This document shows, in pieces, positions 7,976-15,750 of a stretch of 64,000 bases of DNA; the stretch's first letter is position 1, and each line of letters begins with the position of its first letter. The stretch is from G963422565 sp963422565. GTDB taxonomy: Bacteria > Pseudomonadota > Alphaproteobacteria > MPNO01. The notes beneath the pieces are model-generated. The model saw only the letters and a program-made list of their open reading frames with translations, made no database searches and was not told the DNA's origin. Position numbers and translations under genes: made by a program. The DNA lies in NCBI GenBank assembly GCA_963422565.1, contig OY730228.1:2790001-2854000 (forward strand), written 5' to 3'.

Positions 7976-8440
7976 CTACAGGACCTTGACCGCGGCGACG
8001 ACCACCGCCGCGATGGCGATCTGCATGCCGAGGATCCACTTGATGATGTCGGTCCGGATGTCGGCGATCTCGGCCCGGAGGCCGGCGATTTCGATCCTGA
8101 GCTCGGCCCGGAGGCCGGCGATTTCGGTCTTGACCTCGGCCCTGAGCTCGGCGATTTCGGTCTTGACCTCGGCCCTGAGCTCGGCGATTTCGGTCCTGAG
8201 CTCGGCGATCTCGGTTTTGACCTCGGTCCTGAGCTCGGCGATCTCGGTCCTGGTCTCGGCGAAGCGGGCGTCGAGCGCCAGCTGCATCCGCTCGAGATCG
8301 GCCTTGGTGGCGAAGTTCTCCTCGACCAGCTCGGCCTGGATGGTGACCACCGCGGCGGCCTGCGCCTCGGGCATGCCGGCCGTCCGCAGCCGCCCGGCGG
8401 CGGCGAGCGTGTCGAAGACGATCGTGTCCGATGGCGCCAT
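7976..8440 (-). CDS. Coiled-coil protein with C-terminal membrane anchor (DUF1640/CCDC90-like)
   Basis: This is a 154-residue protein. Residues 1-45 are a helical head. Residues about 55-125 are built from repeats of the form AELRTEI and AELRAEVKTEI, i.e. 7- and 11-residue coiled-coil units. A single hydrophobic C-terminal segment ends it (IIKWILGMQIAIAAVVVAAV). It resembles the bacterial members of the CCDC90/DUF1640 group, whose function is unclear. It is probably an oligomeric, tail-anchored membrane protein. It stands alone between the DUF6505 operon and tupA. Its coding repeats are nearly identical in DNA, so its length may vary between strains. Confidence 0.75.
   Translation of the reverse strand: MAPSDTIVFDTLAAAGRLRTAGMPEAQAAAVVTIQAELVEENFATKADLERMQLALDARFAETRTEIAELRTEVKTEIAELRTEIAELRAEVKTEIAELRAEVKTEIAGLRAELRIEIAGLRAEIADIRTDIIKWILGMQIAIAAVVVAAVKVL
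8062..8268 (-). repeat. In-frame tandem repeats of 33 and 21 bp
   Basis: Repeats starting with CGGCGATYTCGG (plus strand) begin at 8062, 8083, 8116, 8149, 8182, 8203, 8236 and 8257. The spacing is therefore 21-33-33-33-21-33-21 bases, each unit coding for 7 or 11 residues of the coiled coil. The two units at 8116 and 8149 are essentially identical. Confidence 0.85.
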
Positions 8441-8491
8441 GACGCCATTTTAGTCCCGGCAACGGCGGTCGAAAAGGCGCTCGACGCCGGG

Positions 8492-9304
8492 CTACCGCGG
8501 CCGGGCGTTGTGGGTGAAAAGCCGTTCTCCATCGACCTCGTAGCCGTCGATCAGGCCCTTCGCGCGGCCGCCCGCGAGCCAGGCCTCGAGTCGGGCCGCC
8601 GCCTCGTGTTTCACATGCGGGTGCCGTTCCGGGTTCACCGGGAGATAGGCGTACTGGTTGAACAAAGCGGGGTCGCCGGCGAAGAGCGGCGCGAGGCCGC
8701 CCTTGTTGCCGAACTTCAGCCAGCTCGCGCGGTCGGAGAGGAGATAGGCGTCCATCGCCCGCGCGGTGTTGAGGGCCGCCCCCATGCCGGCCCCCACCGA
8801 CCGGTACCAGCCGGAGAAGCGGTCGGGGTCGCGCCTTGTGGCGCGCCACAGCGCCCGTTCCCGGTCGTGCGTCCCGCTGTCGTCGCCCCGGCTGACGAAG
8901 GGCGCCCGCGCCGCGGCGATCCGGGTCAACGCCTCGCTCGCGGTGGCGGCGCCGGCGATCCGCGCGGGGTCGCCGCGAGGGCCGATCAGCAGGAAATCGT
9001 TGTGCATCACCTCGCGCCTGTGGGTGGCGAACCCGGCGGCGACGAAGCCCTCCTCGGCGGTGCGGGCATGGACGAGGACCGCATCCACGTCTCCGGCGCG
9101 GCCGAGCTGCAGCGCCTGTCCGGTCCCCACCGCCAGGAGCTGCACCCGGAGCCCGAGGTCCCGCGCGATCGCCGGCAGCAGGACATCGGACAGGCCGGAA
9201 TTGTGAAACGAGGTCGTGACCGCCATCCGCATCGTTTCGGCGTGGGCGCCGGCCGCGGCGGCGATCAGCAGCGCGGCGGAGAGGGCGAGGCGCGTCCGTC
9301 TCAT
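8492..9304 (-). CDS. tupA: Tungstate ABC transporter substrate-binding protein
   Basis: This 270-residue periplasmic protein has a signal peptide (residues 1-22, cleavage after AGAHA). Family signatures are clear: TTSFHNSGLSDVLLP near the N-terminus, VGTGQALQLGRAGDVDAVLV, an EEGFV.AG segment, HNDFLLIGP, and SRGDDSGTH in the second lobe. These are typical of TupA and distinguish it from ModA. It captures tungstate for the TupB/TupC importer. It is the last gene of the tupB-tupC-tupA operon; its start overlaps the tupC stop by four bases. Placing the binding-protein gene last is unusual, since tupA is normally first. Confidence 0.92.
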   Translation of the reverse strand: MRRTRLALSAALLIAAAAGAHAETMRMAVTTSFHNSGLSDVLLPAIARDLGLRVQLLAVGTGQALQLGRAGDVDAVLVHARTAEEGFVAAGFATHRREVMHNDFLLIGPRGDPARIAGAATASEALTRIAAARAPFVSRGDDSGTHDRERALWRATRRDPDRFSGWYRSVGAGMGAALNTARAMDAYLLSDRASWLKFGNKGGLAPLFAGDPALFNQYAYLPVNPERHPHVKHEAAARLEAWLAGGRAKGLIDGYEVDGERLFTHNARPR

Positions 9305-10017
9305 TCGAGTATGTCTCCCTTCAGGAACGCGCGCGCTTCGCGGCTGGCCAGCTTGTCGAGCGCGCCGGGCCCGCTGCGGGCTTCGTGCAGCCGGCCATGG
9401 AGGAGAAACAGGACTTCGCTGGCCAGACGCCGCGCCTGGCCCATGTCGTGGGTCGCCATCACGATGCGCGTACCGGCCGTTCCTGCATCGGTCAGGATCG
9501 TCTCGATCTCGCGGGTGGCGCGGCCGTCGAGATTGGCGCAGGGCTCGTCCAGGAACAGGATATCGGGCCGGCGTATCAGCGCCCGTGCGAGGGCGAGCTT
9601 CTGTTTCTCGCCGCCGGACAGCGAGGCGGCCGGCCGGTCGAGGGCGCTGCCGAGCCCCACCTGCGCGGCCCAGCCGGCCGCTCGCCGGCGCGCCTCCGAC
9701 CGCCCGACCCCGTGGACCGTCAGCGGGTAGGCGATATTGTCCACGACACGGCGGCGCATCAGAATAGGATTCTGGAAGACATAGGCTTGGCGCGTCCGCG
9801 CCTCGGTTTCCGGAACCGCCCAGGCGACGCGCCCGGCGGCGGCGCGCTCCAGCCCGTGCATCAGCCGCAGCAGCGATGTCTTCCCCGATCCGTTGGGTCC
9901 GATCACGATGGTCGTGCCCTCGGCGCCGATCTCGAGATCGATCGGGCCGACGAGGCGCGCCGCGCCGCGCCGCAGCTCGGCCGACTCCAGCCGCAACGGC
10001 AGGATCGCCTCTACCAT
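9301..10017 (-). CDS. tupC: Tungstate ABC transporter ATP-binding protein
   Basis: This is a 238-residue ABC ATPase with Walker A GPNGSGKTS, Q-loop (AYVFQNPILMRRR), signature LSGGEKQK, Walker B ILFLDEP and switch His (MATHD). The QNPILMRRRVVDN segment is characteristic of tungstate/molybdate-type importers. It powers uptake through TupB. It overlaps tupB by seven bases upstream and tupA by four bases downstream. Tungstate uptake fits the possible formate dehydrogenase-type accessory genes at 2.2-7.6 kb. Confidence 0.92.
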   Translation of the reverse strand: MVEAILPLRLESAELRRGAARLVGPIDLEIGAEGTTIVIGPNGSGKTSLLRLMHGLERAAAGRVAWAVPETEARTRQAYVFQNPILMRRRVVDNIAYPLTVHGVGRSEARRRAAGWAAQVGLGSALDRPAASLSGGEKQKLALARALIRRPDILFLDEPCANLDGRATREIETILTDAGTAGTRIVMATHDMGQARRLASEVLFLLHGRLHEARSGPGALDKLASREARAFLKGDILE

Positions 10018-10715
10018 CGGCTGCCCCGCTCCGTTCGCGACAGCGAATGGACGAGAAGGTTCACGGCGATCGCGAGCGCGATCAGCACGAAGCCGAGCCC
10101 CAGCGCCAGCGCCAGATTCCCCTTCCCCGTCTCCAGCGCGATCGCTGTGGTCAGCACCCGGGTCGCATGGTCGATATTGCCCCCGACGATCATGATAGCG
10201 CCGACCTCGCCGATGGCGCGCCCGAACCCGGCCAGCGCCGCGGTCAGCAGCGTGCGCCGGCCGTCCCAGAGGAGGGCGCGAACCCGTTGAAGCCTGCTGG
10301 TGTTCAGCGAGATCAGCAGGTCGTGATACTCGGCCCAGAGCTCCCGGATGGCCTGATGGGCGATCGAGGCGATCAGAGGGGTGACGATGACGACCTGGGC
10401 GATGATCATCGCGGTCGGGGTGAACAGGAGCCCGAGGACGCCGAACGGCCCCGACCGGCTCAAAGCCAGGTAGACGATCAGCCCGACCACGACCGGCGGC
10501 AGCCCCATCAGCGCGTTGAGGACGGCGATCGCATGGCGGCGCCAGCGGAAGCGGCTCACCGCGAGCCAGGCGCCGAGCGGCATCCCGAGCGCCGAGCCGA
10601 CCGCCACCGCCGTCACGGTGACGCGGAGCGACCGGAGCGCGATCTCGGTCAGGTCGCGGTCCAGCGCGGCGATCAGCCGCGCCGCTTCCACGAAACCGAG
10701 CAGGAGCTCGTTCAT
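10011..10715 (-). CDS. tupB: Tungstate ABC transporter permease
   Basis: This 234-residue inner-membrane permease has about five to six membrane segments and the EAA-type loop near GFGRAIGEVGAIMIVGG. The N-terminal MNELLLGFVEAARLIAALD fits TupB. It is the first gene of a minus-strand operon with tupC and tupA. The 80 bases upstream contain CGATATA (minus strand, about 10751-10757). This resembles one half of a ModE operator, but no second half was found, so regulation is undecided. Confidence 0.9.
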   Translation of the reverse strand: MNELLLGFVEAARLIAALDRDLTEIALRSLRVTVTAVAVGSALGMPLGAWLAVSRFRWRRHAIAVLNALMGLPPVVVGLIVYLALSRSGPFGVLGLLFTPTAMIIAQVVIVTPLIASIAHQAIRELWAEYHDLLISLNTSRLQRVRALLWDGRRTLLTAALAGFGRAIGEVGAIMIVGGNIDHATRVLTTAIALETGKGNLALALGLGFVLIALAIAVNLLVHSLSRTERGSRW

Positions 10716-11233
10716 GCGATCGCGGCCCGGCGCTGCCCGCCGCCGCCCCCTATATCGCCGGGCGCGGTCTCAGAGTTCGACTCGAAACTTGCGAGCGGTG
10801 CCGACATGCCGCCTCATAGAGGCCCCAACGGCGCGGGAAGTCATTCTCCCCGCCCTTGCCCTCGAGGGGAGGGGCGATCCGCCGCCTCTCTCTCCCCCCT
10901 CGAGGGGGAGGGTCGGGCTCTCGGAGTAGAAGTTTCGCCGGCACCGTCGCGAGACCGACATCCATGGCCGGCATGATCGGCATCTACCGAGGCGGGCGGT
11001 TTCGAAAGAAATTCTCTCCTCCGCGCACGCGATTCAGCCGGTCGGCCCGCAGCGCTTCGAGCCCGCCCCCCGCTCGGACTCGCCAGCGATGGTCGGCGAG
11101 TCCTATGCCGGTTGGGCCATGATCCGTCTCTCCTCGATTGCCGCAACCTAATCCGGATCTCGTCGCAGCGCCAGCGGCCGCGCACCGAGCCGTGCATGCG
11201 ACGACATATCGACCCTGAAGCGCCCGCAGGCTC
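10716..11233. other. Non-coding gap between tupB and a glycosyltransferase gene
   Basis: These 518 bases hold no supported gene. They contain the tupB upstream region, two CTCGAG-centred palindromes (10845-10915), and otherwise unremarkable GC-rich sequence. Small ORFs here have shadow-like Arg/Ser composition. Confidence 0.6.
10845..10915. repeat. Two CTCGAG-centred GC-rich palindromes
   Basis: CGCCCTTGCCCTCGAGGGGA followed by CTCCCCCCTCGAGGGGGAG form two adjacent inverted repeats. They are related to the palindromic segment at 7667-7742 and could form hairpins in RNA from either strand. Confidence 0.55.
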
Positions 11234-11983
11234 CTACCGCCAATGGTCGGCGATCCAGGGAGTCGGTCGGCAGATGCGGTGCGGGCGTCCGGCGCGGTAT
11301 CCGGCGAGCGCCTCGTGCGGGTTGGGGCGGCCATGGAAGGCGACGATTCGCGCCGCCGCCGGGGTCGTCGCCACCTCGACGAGGTTGCGCGGGAAGCGCG
11401 GCAGGCAATGGCGCTTGAAGCTCGCCACCCAGCCCCCCGGCCACCAGGCGCGGGCCGGGCCGAGCGCCTCGGCGAGATAGCGCTGGTCGACCTGCACCCG
11501 GTAGGACGCGAGGGCGCGGTCGCGCTCGGCCATGAAGCGGTCGAGGATCTCGCCCGATCCGCCGGCCTCGAAGCGGAACACCGAGGAGTTGCCGGGCGCG
11601 CCCCGGCGGCGCACGAGCCGCTGCCAGGAGGTCTCCCATTCCCGGATGATGCAGGGGCGGCCGGGGGCGAAGGCGAAGAAGTCGTCGAGCGATCCGATCA
11701 CCAGGATGTCGAGATCGAGGAACAGGCTCGGGCCGGAAAGGTCGGCGAGCCCGTCCCGGAACAGAGCCAGCTTGAGCCACGGCGTGCGCTGCCAGGCCGG
11801 CGGGACGTCAAGTTCCGGCAGATCATGGGTTTCGATCCCGGGGTTCAGCCCGCGCCTCTCGTCGGTGAAGCAGAGGAAACGGGCGTCGAGGGCGAGGTGC
11901 CGCCGTACCGCCGAATGGAGCCGGTTGACGTATTCGGGTCCGTATTTCGACCCCCATTTGAGGGTGAGGACGTTGACGGTCAT
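11234..11983 (-). CDS. Glycosyltransferase-like protein
   Basis: This 249-residue soluble protein resembles a family of alphaproteobacterial glycosyltransferases. It begins TVNVLTLKWGSKYGPEYVNR, has a CFTDE segment, a sugar-nucleotide DLD motif (GPSLFLDLDILVIGSLDDFF) and the acceptor-side segment GNSSVFRFEAG. The DxD-like LDLD triad would bind the metal and nucleotide sugar. It is probably involved in cell-surface glycan assembly. It is transcribed divergently from the GT4 gene at 12280. Substrate and linkage cannot be told. Confidence 0.8.
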   Translation of the reverse strand: MTVNVLTLKWGSKYGPEYVNRLHSAVRRHLALDARFLCFTDERRGLNPGIETHDLPELDVPPAWQRTPWLKLALFRDGLADLSGPSLFLDLDILVIGSLDDFFAFAPGRPCIIREWETSWQRLVRRRGAPGNSSVFRFEAGGSGEILDRFMAERDRALASYRVQVDQRYLAEALGPARAWWPGGWVASFKRHCLPRFPRNLVEVATTPAAARIVAFHGRPNPHEALAGYRAGRPHRICRPTPWIADHWR

Positions 11984-12196
11984 TCCTGCCCGGCCCAGCT
12001 TCTCGTGTCGAGACCGCGCCCGTAACGGCGCGAATCGCCGGCGAGCCGGGCGGAAGGCCTCCACCCGAGCGATGGATGCCCCGCACCATGGGCGGGCTTG
12101 TACCCGAATCTCCCCGTATCCACCACGGCGTTGGGGGCATTCGCTGAGCCGGGAGATGAAATTCCCATCGCACCCGCCCGACCGCACGGCATGCGC

Positions 12197-12225
12197 TTGT
12201 CGGTCTACAGCGGCCAATATATGAT
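12197..12225 (+). promoter_or_regulatory. Probable sigma-70 promoter of the GT4/GT25 genes
   Basis: TTGTCG (12197-12202), a 17-base spacer, then TATGAT (12220-12225), 54 bases before the GT4 start. The AT-rich -10 stands out from the GC-rich surroundings. It would drive the GT4 gene and the GT25 gene behind it. Confidence 0.6.
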
Positions 12226-12279
12226 AAACTATCCGAAGGTTCGGGTCGACGAGATCGCAGCCAGGCCAGAGATGCAGAG

Positions 12280-13569
12280 ATGCCCCGCGTCGCGTTCGTG
12301 ATTCCCGATCTGATCGGCAATGGCGCCGAGCGTTCCACCCTGCGGCTGGCCGGCGCCCTGATCGAACGGGGTTACGCGGTCGATCTGGTTCTCTTTCGTC
12401 CCAGGATACATTTCGATCGGGAGTTTCCTGCCGCCGCGCGCCTGTTTGTTTGGAACGGCGAACCGGACGCGATGACGATAAGGATGGCGTCCGATATCCT
12501 GAAGCGGCGCATATCTTTGCCCGTGAAGGATCGTCGATCATTGCCCTTGCGCGGCTGGGTGAAGCTCGTCGCTGCCTTGAAGGGTCATCCGCTGGCTTTG
12601 AAGCCGGACAAGCTGTTCCTCAGGACCCTTGTCATCGCGGAATACATTCGCACCGAGCGCCCCGACTGCATCCTTCCCGCGCTTCCGAAAGCCAAAACGG
12701 CGACTCTGTTGGCAAAATCCCTTGTTCCGGATTGTCCGCCGATCATTCCGATCGTGCATAGCGTCCTGGAAAACAGAAGAAGTTGGGAAAGAGTCAGATA
12801 CCGGTGTCTTATGGGTCGAGGCGAACATGTCGTTGCCGTATCGGAAGGGGTTCGCCGAAGCATATCCGCCAATACAGGACTTCCTCTCGACAAGATCACG
12901 GCCATCTACAACCCGGCGGTCATTCCCGATATGCATCCTCTGAGACGGGAAGCCCCGCCTCACCCCTGGTTTTCCGACGGCGGGCCGCCCATCGTCCTGG
13001 CGGCCGGAAGGCTGGCGAGAGTCAAGGACCATGCGACGCTCGTGAAAGCCTTCCGACGACTCGTAGACAGGAGACCCGTCCGTTTGGTTATTCTGGGCGA
13101 GGGACGGCGGAGGCGATCCCTTCTTCGCTTGATTGACGACCTGAACCTGCAGGACAGCGTCTCCTTGCCGGGGTGGACGGACAACGTCTATGCCTTCATG
13201 TCGCGGGCATCGCTGTTCGTCCTGTCGTCCAGATGGGAAGGGCTCGGCAACGTTCTCATCGAAGCGCTGGCCTGCGGCTGCCCCTGCGTGAGCACCGATT
13301 GCCCCTCGGGTCCGGCGGAGATTCTCGAAGGCGGTCGGATCGGCCCGCTGGTGCCGGTCGGCGATGTCGGCGCCTTGGCCGAGGCAATGCATCGCACGCT
13401 TGACGACCCGCCGGAAACGCCCAGCCTGACCGGCAGAGCCGCGTTCTTTTCCATCGACAGATCGGCGGACGCATACGATGCGTTGATCGCGGAGACCGTG
13501 CGAAGGCGCGGGGCGGCGGCTTCCGACCCCCCCCCCCCCCCCCCCCCCCCCCGCATGCCCGCCGCATGA
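12280..13569 (+). CDS. Glycosyltransferase family 4 protein
   Basis: This is a 429-residue GT-B enzyme. The N-terminus carries the acceptor-domain start (RVAFVIPDLIGNGAERSTLR). The C-terminal Rossmann domain has the family motifs VLAAGRLARVKDHATLVKAF, LVILGEGRRR, VSLPGWTDN, SSRWEGLGNVLIEALACGCP and PSGPAEIL. It transfers a sugar from a nucleotide donor, probably to a capsule or LPS glycan. The 3' end contains a run of 26 C that encodes eight prolines and is followed only by RMPAA. Any change in tract length would alter just the last residues. It lies in one strand with GT25 at 13582. Confidence 0.92.
   Translation: MPRVAFVIPDLIGNGAERSTLRLAGALIERGYAVDLVLFRPRIHFDREFPAAARLFVWNGEPDAMTIRMASDILKRRISLPVKDRRSLPLRGWVKLVAALKGHPLALKPDKLFLRTLVIAEYIRTERPDCILPALPKAKTATLLAKSLVPDCPPIIPIVHSVLENRRSWERVRYRCLMGRGEHVVAVSEGVRRSISANTGLPLDKITAIYNPAVIPDMHPLRREAPPHPWFSDGGPPIVLAAGRLARVKDHATLVKAFRRLVDRRPVRLVILGEGRRRRSLLRLIDDLNLQDSVSLPGWTDNVYAFMSRASLFVLSSRWEGLGNVLIEALACGCPCVSTDCPSGPAEILEGGRIGPLVPVGDVGALAEAMHRTLDDPPETPSLTGRAAFFSIDRSADAYDALIAETVRRRGAAASDPPPPPPPPRMPAA
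13527..13552 (+). repeat. Homopolymeric C26 tract inside the GT4 gene
   Basis: Twenty-six consecutive C residues lie 14 bases before the stop codon (TGA 13567-13569) of the GT4 gene and 29 bases before the GT25 start. Loss or gain of one base would move the C-terminus into other frames: one stops at TAG 13575-13577, the other reads on into the GT25 coding region in a different frame. Such tracts are hot spots for slipped-strand mispairing. Confidence 0.9.
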
Positions 13570-13581
13570 GCCCGTAGGGCG

Positions 13582-14343
13582 ATGCGATCCGTTCTCATCA
13601 ATCTTGAAAGAGCCGAGGCCCGCCGAGCGGCAATGGTCGAACAGTTTCGGTCCGCAGGCGTGGATTTCGAGATACTCCCGGCGACCGACTGGCGCGACCT
13701 GGGCGCGAAGGAACGCGCCATGGTCGACAGGCGTGAGCGCTGCCGGGAGGGACGCCGGCTGTTGACAGACGGCATGATCGCCTGCTGGCTCAGCCACAGA
13801 AGAGCGTTCGAGATCATAATCGAGGGCGGCGACCGGATGGCGGCCGTTTTCGAGGACGATGTCGTTCTTGGGCCGGACACGAAAACCGTACTCACGCGCA
13901 TCGAGGATTCCGATTTTGATTTTGACATCATATTTCTTCACAGAAACAAATATAGATGGCAAAACAAATTCTTGTCGGTTGCGTCTTTGAACCATCGCTA
14001 CAGCTTGGGACTTCTCCGTTCTGGAGATTGGGGAACGCAAGCCTATGTGATTACCAAACGAGCTGTCAAGAAGCTACTCTATTTCTATCCCAGAATAGTT
14101 CATCAGATCGACCACTCTTTACATGCCTACTGGCTCCATGAATTGGGTAGTTATTATCTCGATCCGCCTGTCATATTTCAAAATAAAGAGAACACTCATT
14201 CGTTTCTTCAGGATGCGCCCCTAATGTCGACATCGAGATCGCCGACTATCGTCATGCGGCGCATTGTGAGCATCGTGTCGGAAGAGCTCCGAAAGCGTCT
14301 CATGTTTCGGCGCCGCGTTATGCTTCTCCGCGACTCCTATTGA
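13582..14343 (+). CDS. Glycosyltransferase family 25 protein
   Basis: This 253-residue enzyme of the LPS/lipooligosaccharide GT25 family begins MRSVLINLERAEARRAAM. It has the SHRRAFEIIIEGGDRMAAVF segment, the metal-binding acidic triad in FEDDVVL, and GTQAYVITKRAVKKLL. The family usually transfers galactose in LPS or glycan side chains. The second half of the gene is markedly AT-richer than the rest of the window, suggesting acquisition from elsewhere. It starts 12 bases after the GT4 stop and is paralogous to the gene at 14903. The start codon is ATG 13582. Confidence 0.88.
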   Translation: MRSVLINLERAEARRAAMVEQFRSAGVDFEILPATDWRDLGAKERAMVDRRERCREGRRLLTDGMIACWLSHRRAFEIIIEGGDRMAAVFEDDVVLGPDTKTVLTRIEDSDFDFDIIFLHRNKYRWQNKFLSVASLNHRYSLGLLRSGDWGTQAYVITKRAVKKLLYFYPRIVHQIDHSLHAYWLHELGSYYLDPPVIFQNKENTHSFLQDAPLMSTSRSPTIVMRRIVSIVSEELRKRLMFRRRVMLLRDSY

Positions 14344-14902
14344 CAACCATGTCATCACTTCAACTACAGATCGGTCTCGGTTCCACTTTACGGAAGACGA
14401 CCGACGTCGACATGATTTCCCATCATAGGAGATCACGATAGACGACCTTCCCTTATCCAATTCAGATGATCTATGTTACAACCCCAGAATCATCTTTCGA
14501 GATGTATTCCTGCGTCCTACGATAGTTCATATAGGGATATTTCCTGCCGATATATATTCGAAGAATTCGGTTTGAGAGAGTCGCTTTTTCGTTGTTCTAA
14601 AAAGCAAAAAAGTAAAGGCAATTCTTTTTTATCTACATCCAATCTTCAGATTTTGGATTTGTCGAAAAGTCATGGTCCATGGAAAAACTTGTGACCGAAG
14701 GGTCAATTGTGCGTTATCTGAGGAAAGAAGGGCGCATCATCGTTACAGAGAGTGCCGGTGTATGCTGTCACATCGGCGATGGCCGGCATGCCAATGATCC
14801 TGTTGGAAGAAAATTATTCGGATGCGGAATCGGTCAATGGACAGGAAAGGGAATATAGAATTCAGGCATGTTTCTGCAACATAAAACTCGGTTGTGATAA
14901 AG
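14344..14902. other. AT-rich intergenic stretch
   Basis: These 559 bases are the least GC-rich part of the window. Apart from the weak small ORF at 14679, nothing is recognised. The stretch could be remnants of decayed glycan genes or foreign DNA. ORFs at 14221 (minus) and 14473 (plus) have no codon bias or family features. Confidence 0.55.
14679..14858 (+). CDS. Hypothetical small ORF, 59 residues
   Basis: ATG 14679 opens a 59-codon frame (MEKLVTEGSIVRYLRKEGRI, then IVTESAGVCCHIGDGR and a Gly-rich end) closing at TAG 14856. It is not recognised. No convincing ribosome-binding site precedes it. It lies in the AT-rich gap between the two GT25 genes and may be a decayed fragment or chance. It is listed only because its composition is more protein-like than the other frames here. 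Confidence 0.2.
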   Translation: MEKLVTEGSIVRYLRKEGRIIVTESAGVCCHIGDGRHANDPVGRKLFGCGIGQWTGKGI

Positions 14903-15706
14903 ATGCGTCTGGCACTCATAAATCTTGATCGCGCGGTAGAACGCAGGGCCAGGATGGAGAAAGAATTCCAGTCGTTGGGTCTGTCTTTCGAAATACAGAA
15001 GGCCATCGACGGCCGGCGGCTCAACGCGAGTCATTATGCCCAGGTCGATCAAGACTCCCGCCGGCGACTCGGCCTATACCCCTTGCCGAACGGCTCCATC
15101 GCCAACTGGTTGACTCAGCGTCGCGTCATGCGAGATCTCGTCGAGTCGGGGTCCGAGATGATCGCGATCTTCGAAGACGATGCACGGTTTTCACCGACGC
15201 TTCCGGCGGTTCTTGAAGTACTGGAAAAGCGTCGTTTTGCATTTGATGTCGTCATCCTTCACAGACGGAATCCGCGCCGTGCGTTCGTTCCTTGTATCCC
15301 CATCGGCGCCGGACATACGATCGGGCGACTTCGCTATGCGGATTATGGATCGGAAGGATATGTCATCACCCGGGAAGCCGCGCGCCACTTTCTGGGAACC
15401 ATCCCGAAGATGGTATGGGGTATCGATCAATCTCTGTCGCGTTTCTGGGATAGCGGATTAAATGTCTTTTATGTGGACCCGCCGATTGTTTATTGTGAAG
15501 GAGAACATGATTCTCAAATAGAGGATGGCCGCGCCGCCCGGCGGAGAGAATTCTATTCGACAAATCGCCGCATCATTGTCGTTTGCCGTAGAACGGTCGC
15601 CGGTATTCGGCGCGCGATCCGCAAACGCGTAATGTTCCGCAAGCTGATACGCGGTGAGATCGGCGTTACGACATGGCCGGAAAGCACAAAAACGCATCGA
15701 TTGTAA
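14903..15706 (+). CDS. Glycosyltransferase family 25 protein (paralogue)
   Basis: This 267-residue GT25 enzyme is similar in plan to the gene at 13582: MRLALINLDRAVERRARM, a WLTQRRVMRDL segment, the acidic triad FEDDARF, and GSEGYVITREAARHFL. It likely adds a sugar to LPS or a surface glycan. ATG 14903 is chosen because it aligns with the paralogue's start; GTG 14894 is three codons upstream and in frame. GC content recovers towards the genomic level within this gene. The C-terminus is basic, as is common for membrane-associated GT25 proteins. Confidence 0.87.
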   Translation: MRLALINLDRAVERRARMEKEFQSLGLSFEIQKAIDGRRLNASHYAQVDQDSRRRLGLYPLPNGSIANWLTQRRVMRDLVESGSEMIAIFEDDARFSPTLPAVLEVLEKRRFAFDVVILHRRNPRRAFVPCIPIGAGHTIGRLRYADYGSEGYVITREAARHFLGTIPKMVWGIDQSLSRFWDSGLNVFYVDPPIVYCEGEHDSQIEDGRAARRREFYSTNRRIIVVCRRTVAGIRRAIRKRVMFRKLIRGEIGVTTWPESTKTHRL

Positions 15707-15750
15707 AAGACAACTCGTCCATTCATTGCACGGTCGAAAATCCTTCGGCC

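Noticed and set aside
8062..8268. Regular 33-bp repeats suggesting a CRISPR array
   Set aside because: The units are contiguous, without unique spacers, alternate with 21-bp units and are in frame within a coiled-coil gene.
10751..10757. CGATATA upstream of tupB as a ModE/TunR-type operator
   Set aside because: Only one half site was seen; no inverted partner at proper spacing.
12098..12301. 67-codon ORF upstream of the GT4 gene
   Set aside because: It overlaps the promoter and the GT4 start in another frame and has no ribosome-binding site or family features.
14473..14694. 73-codon ORF in the AT-rich gap
   Set aside because: No codon bias, ribosome-binding site or similarity; AT-rich DNA gives such frames by chance.
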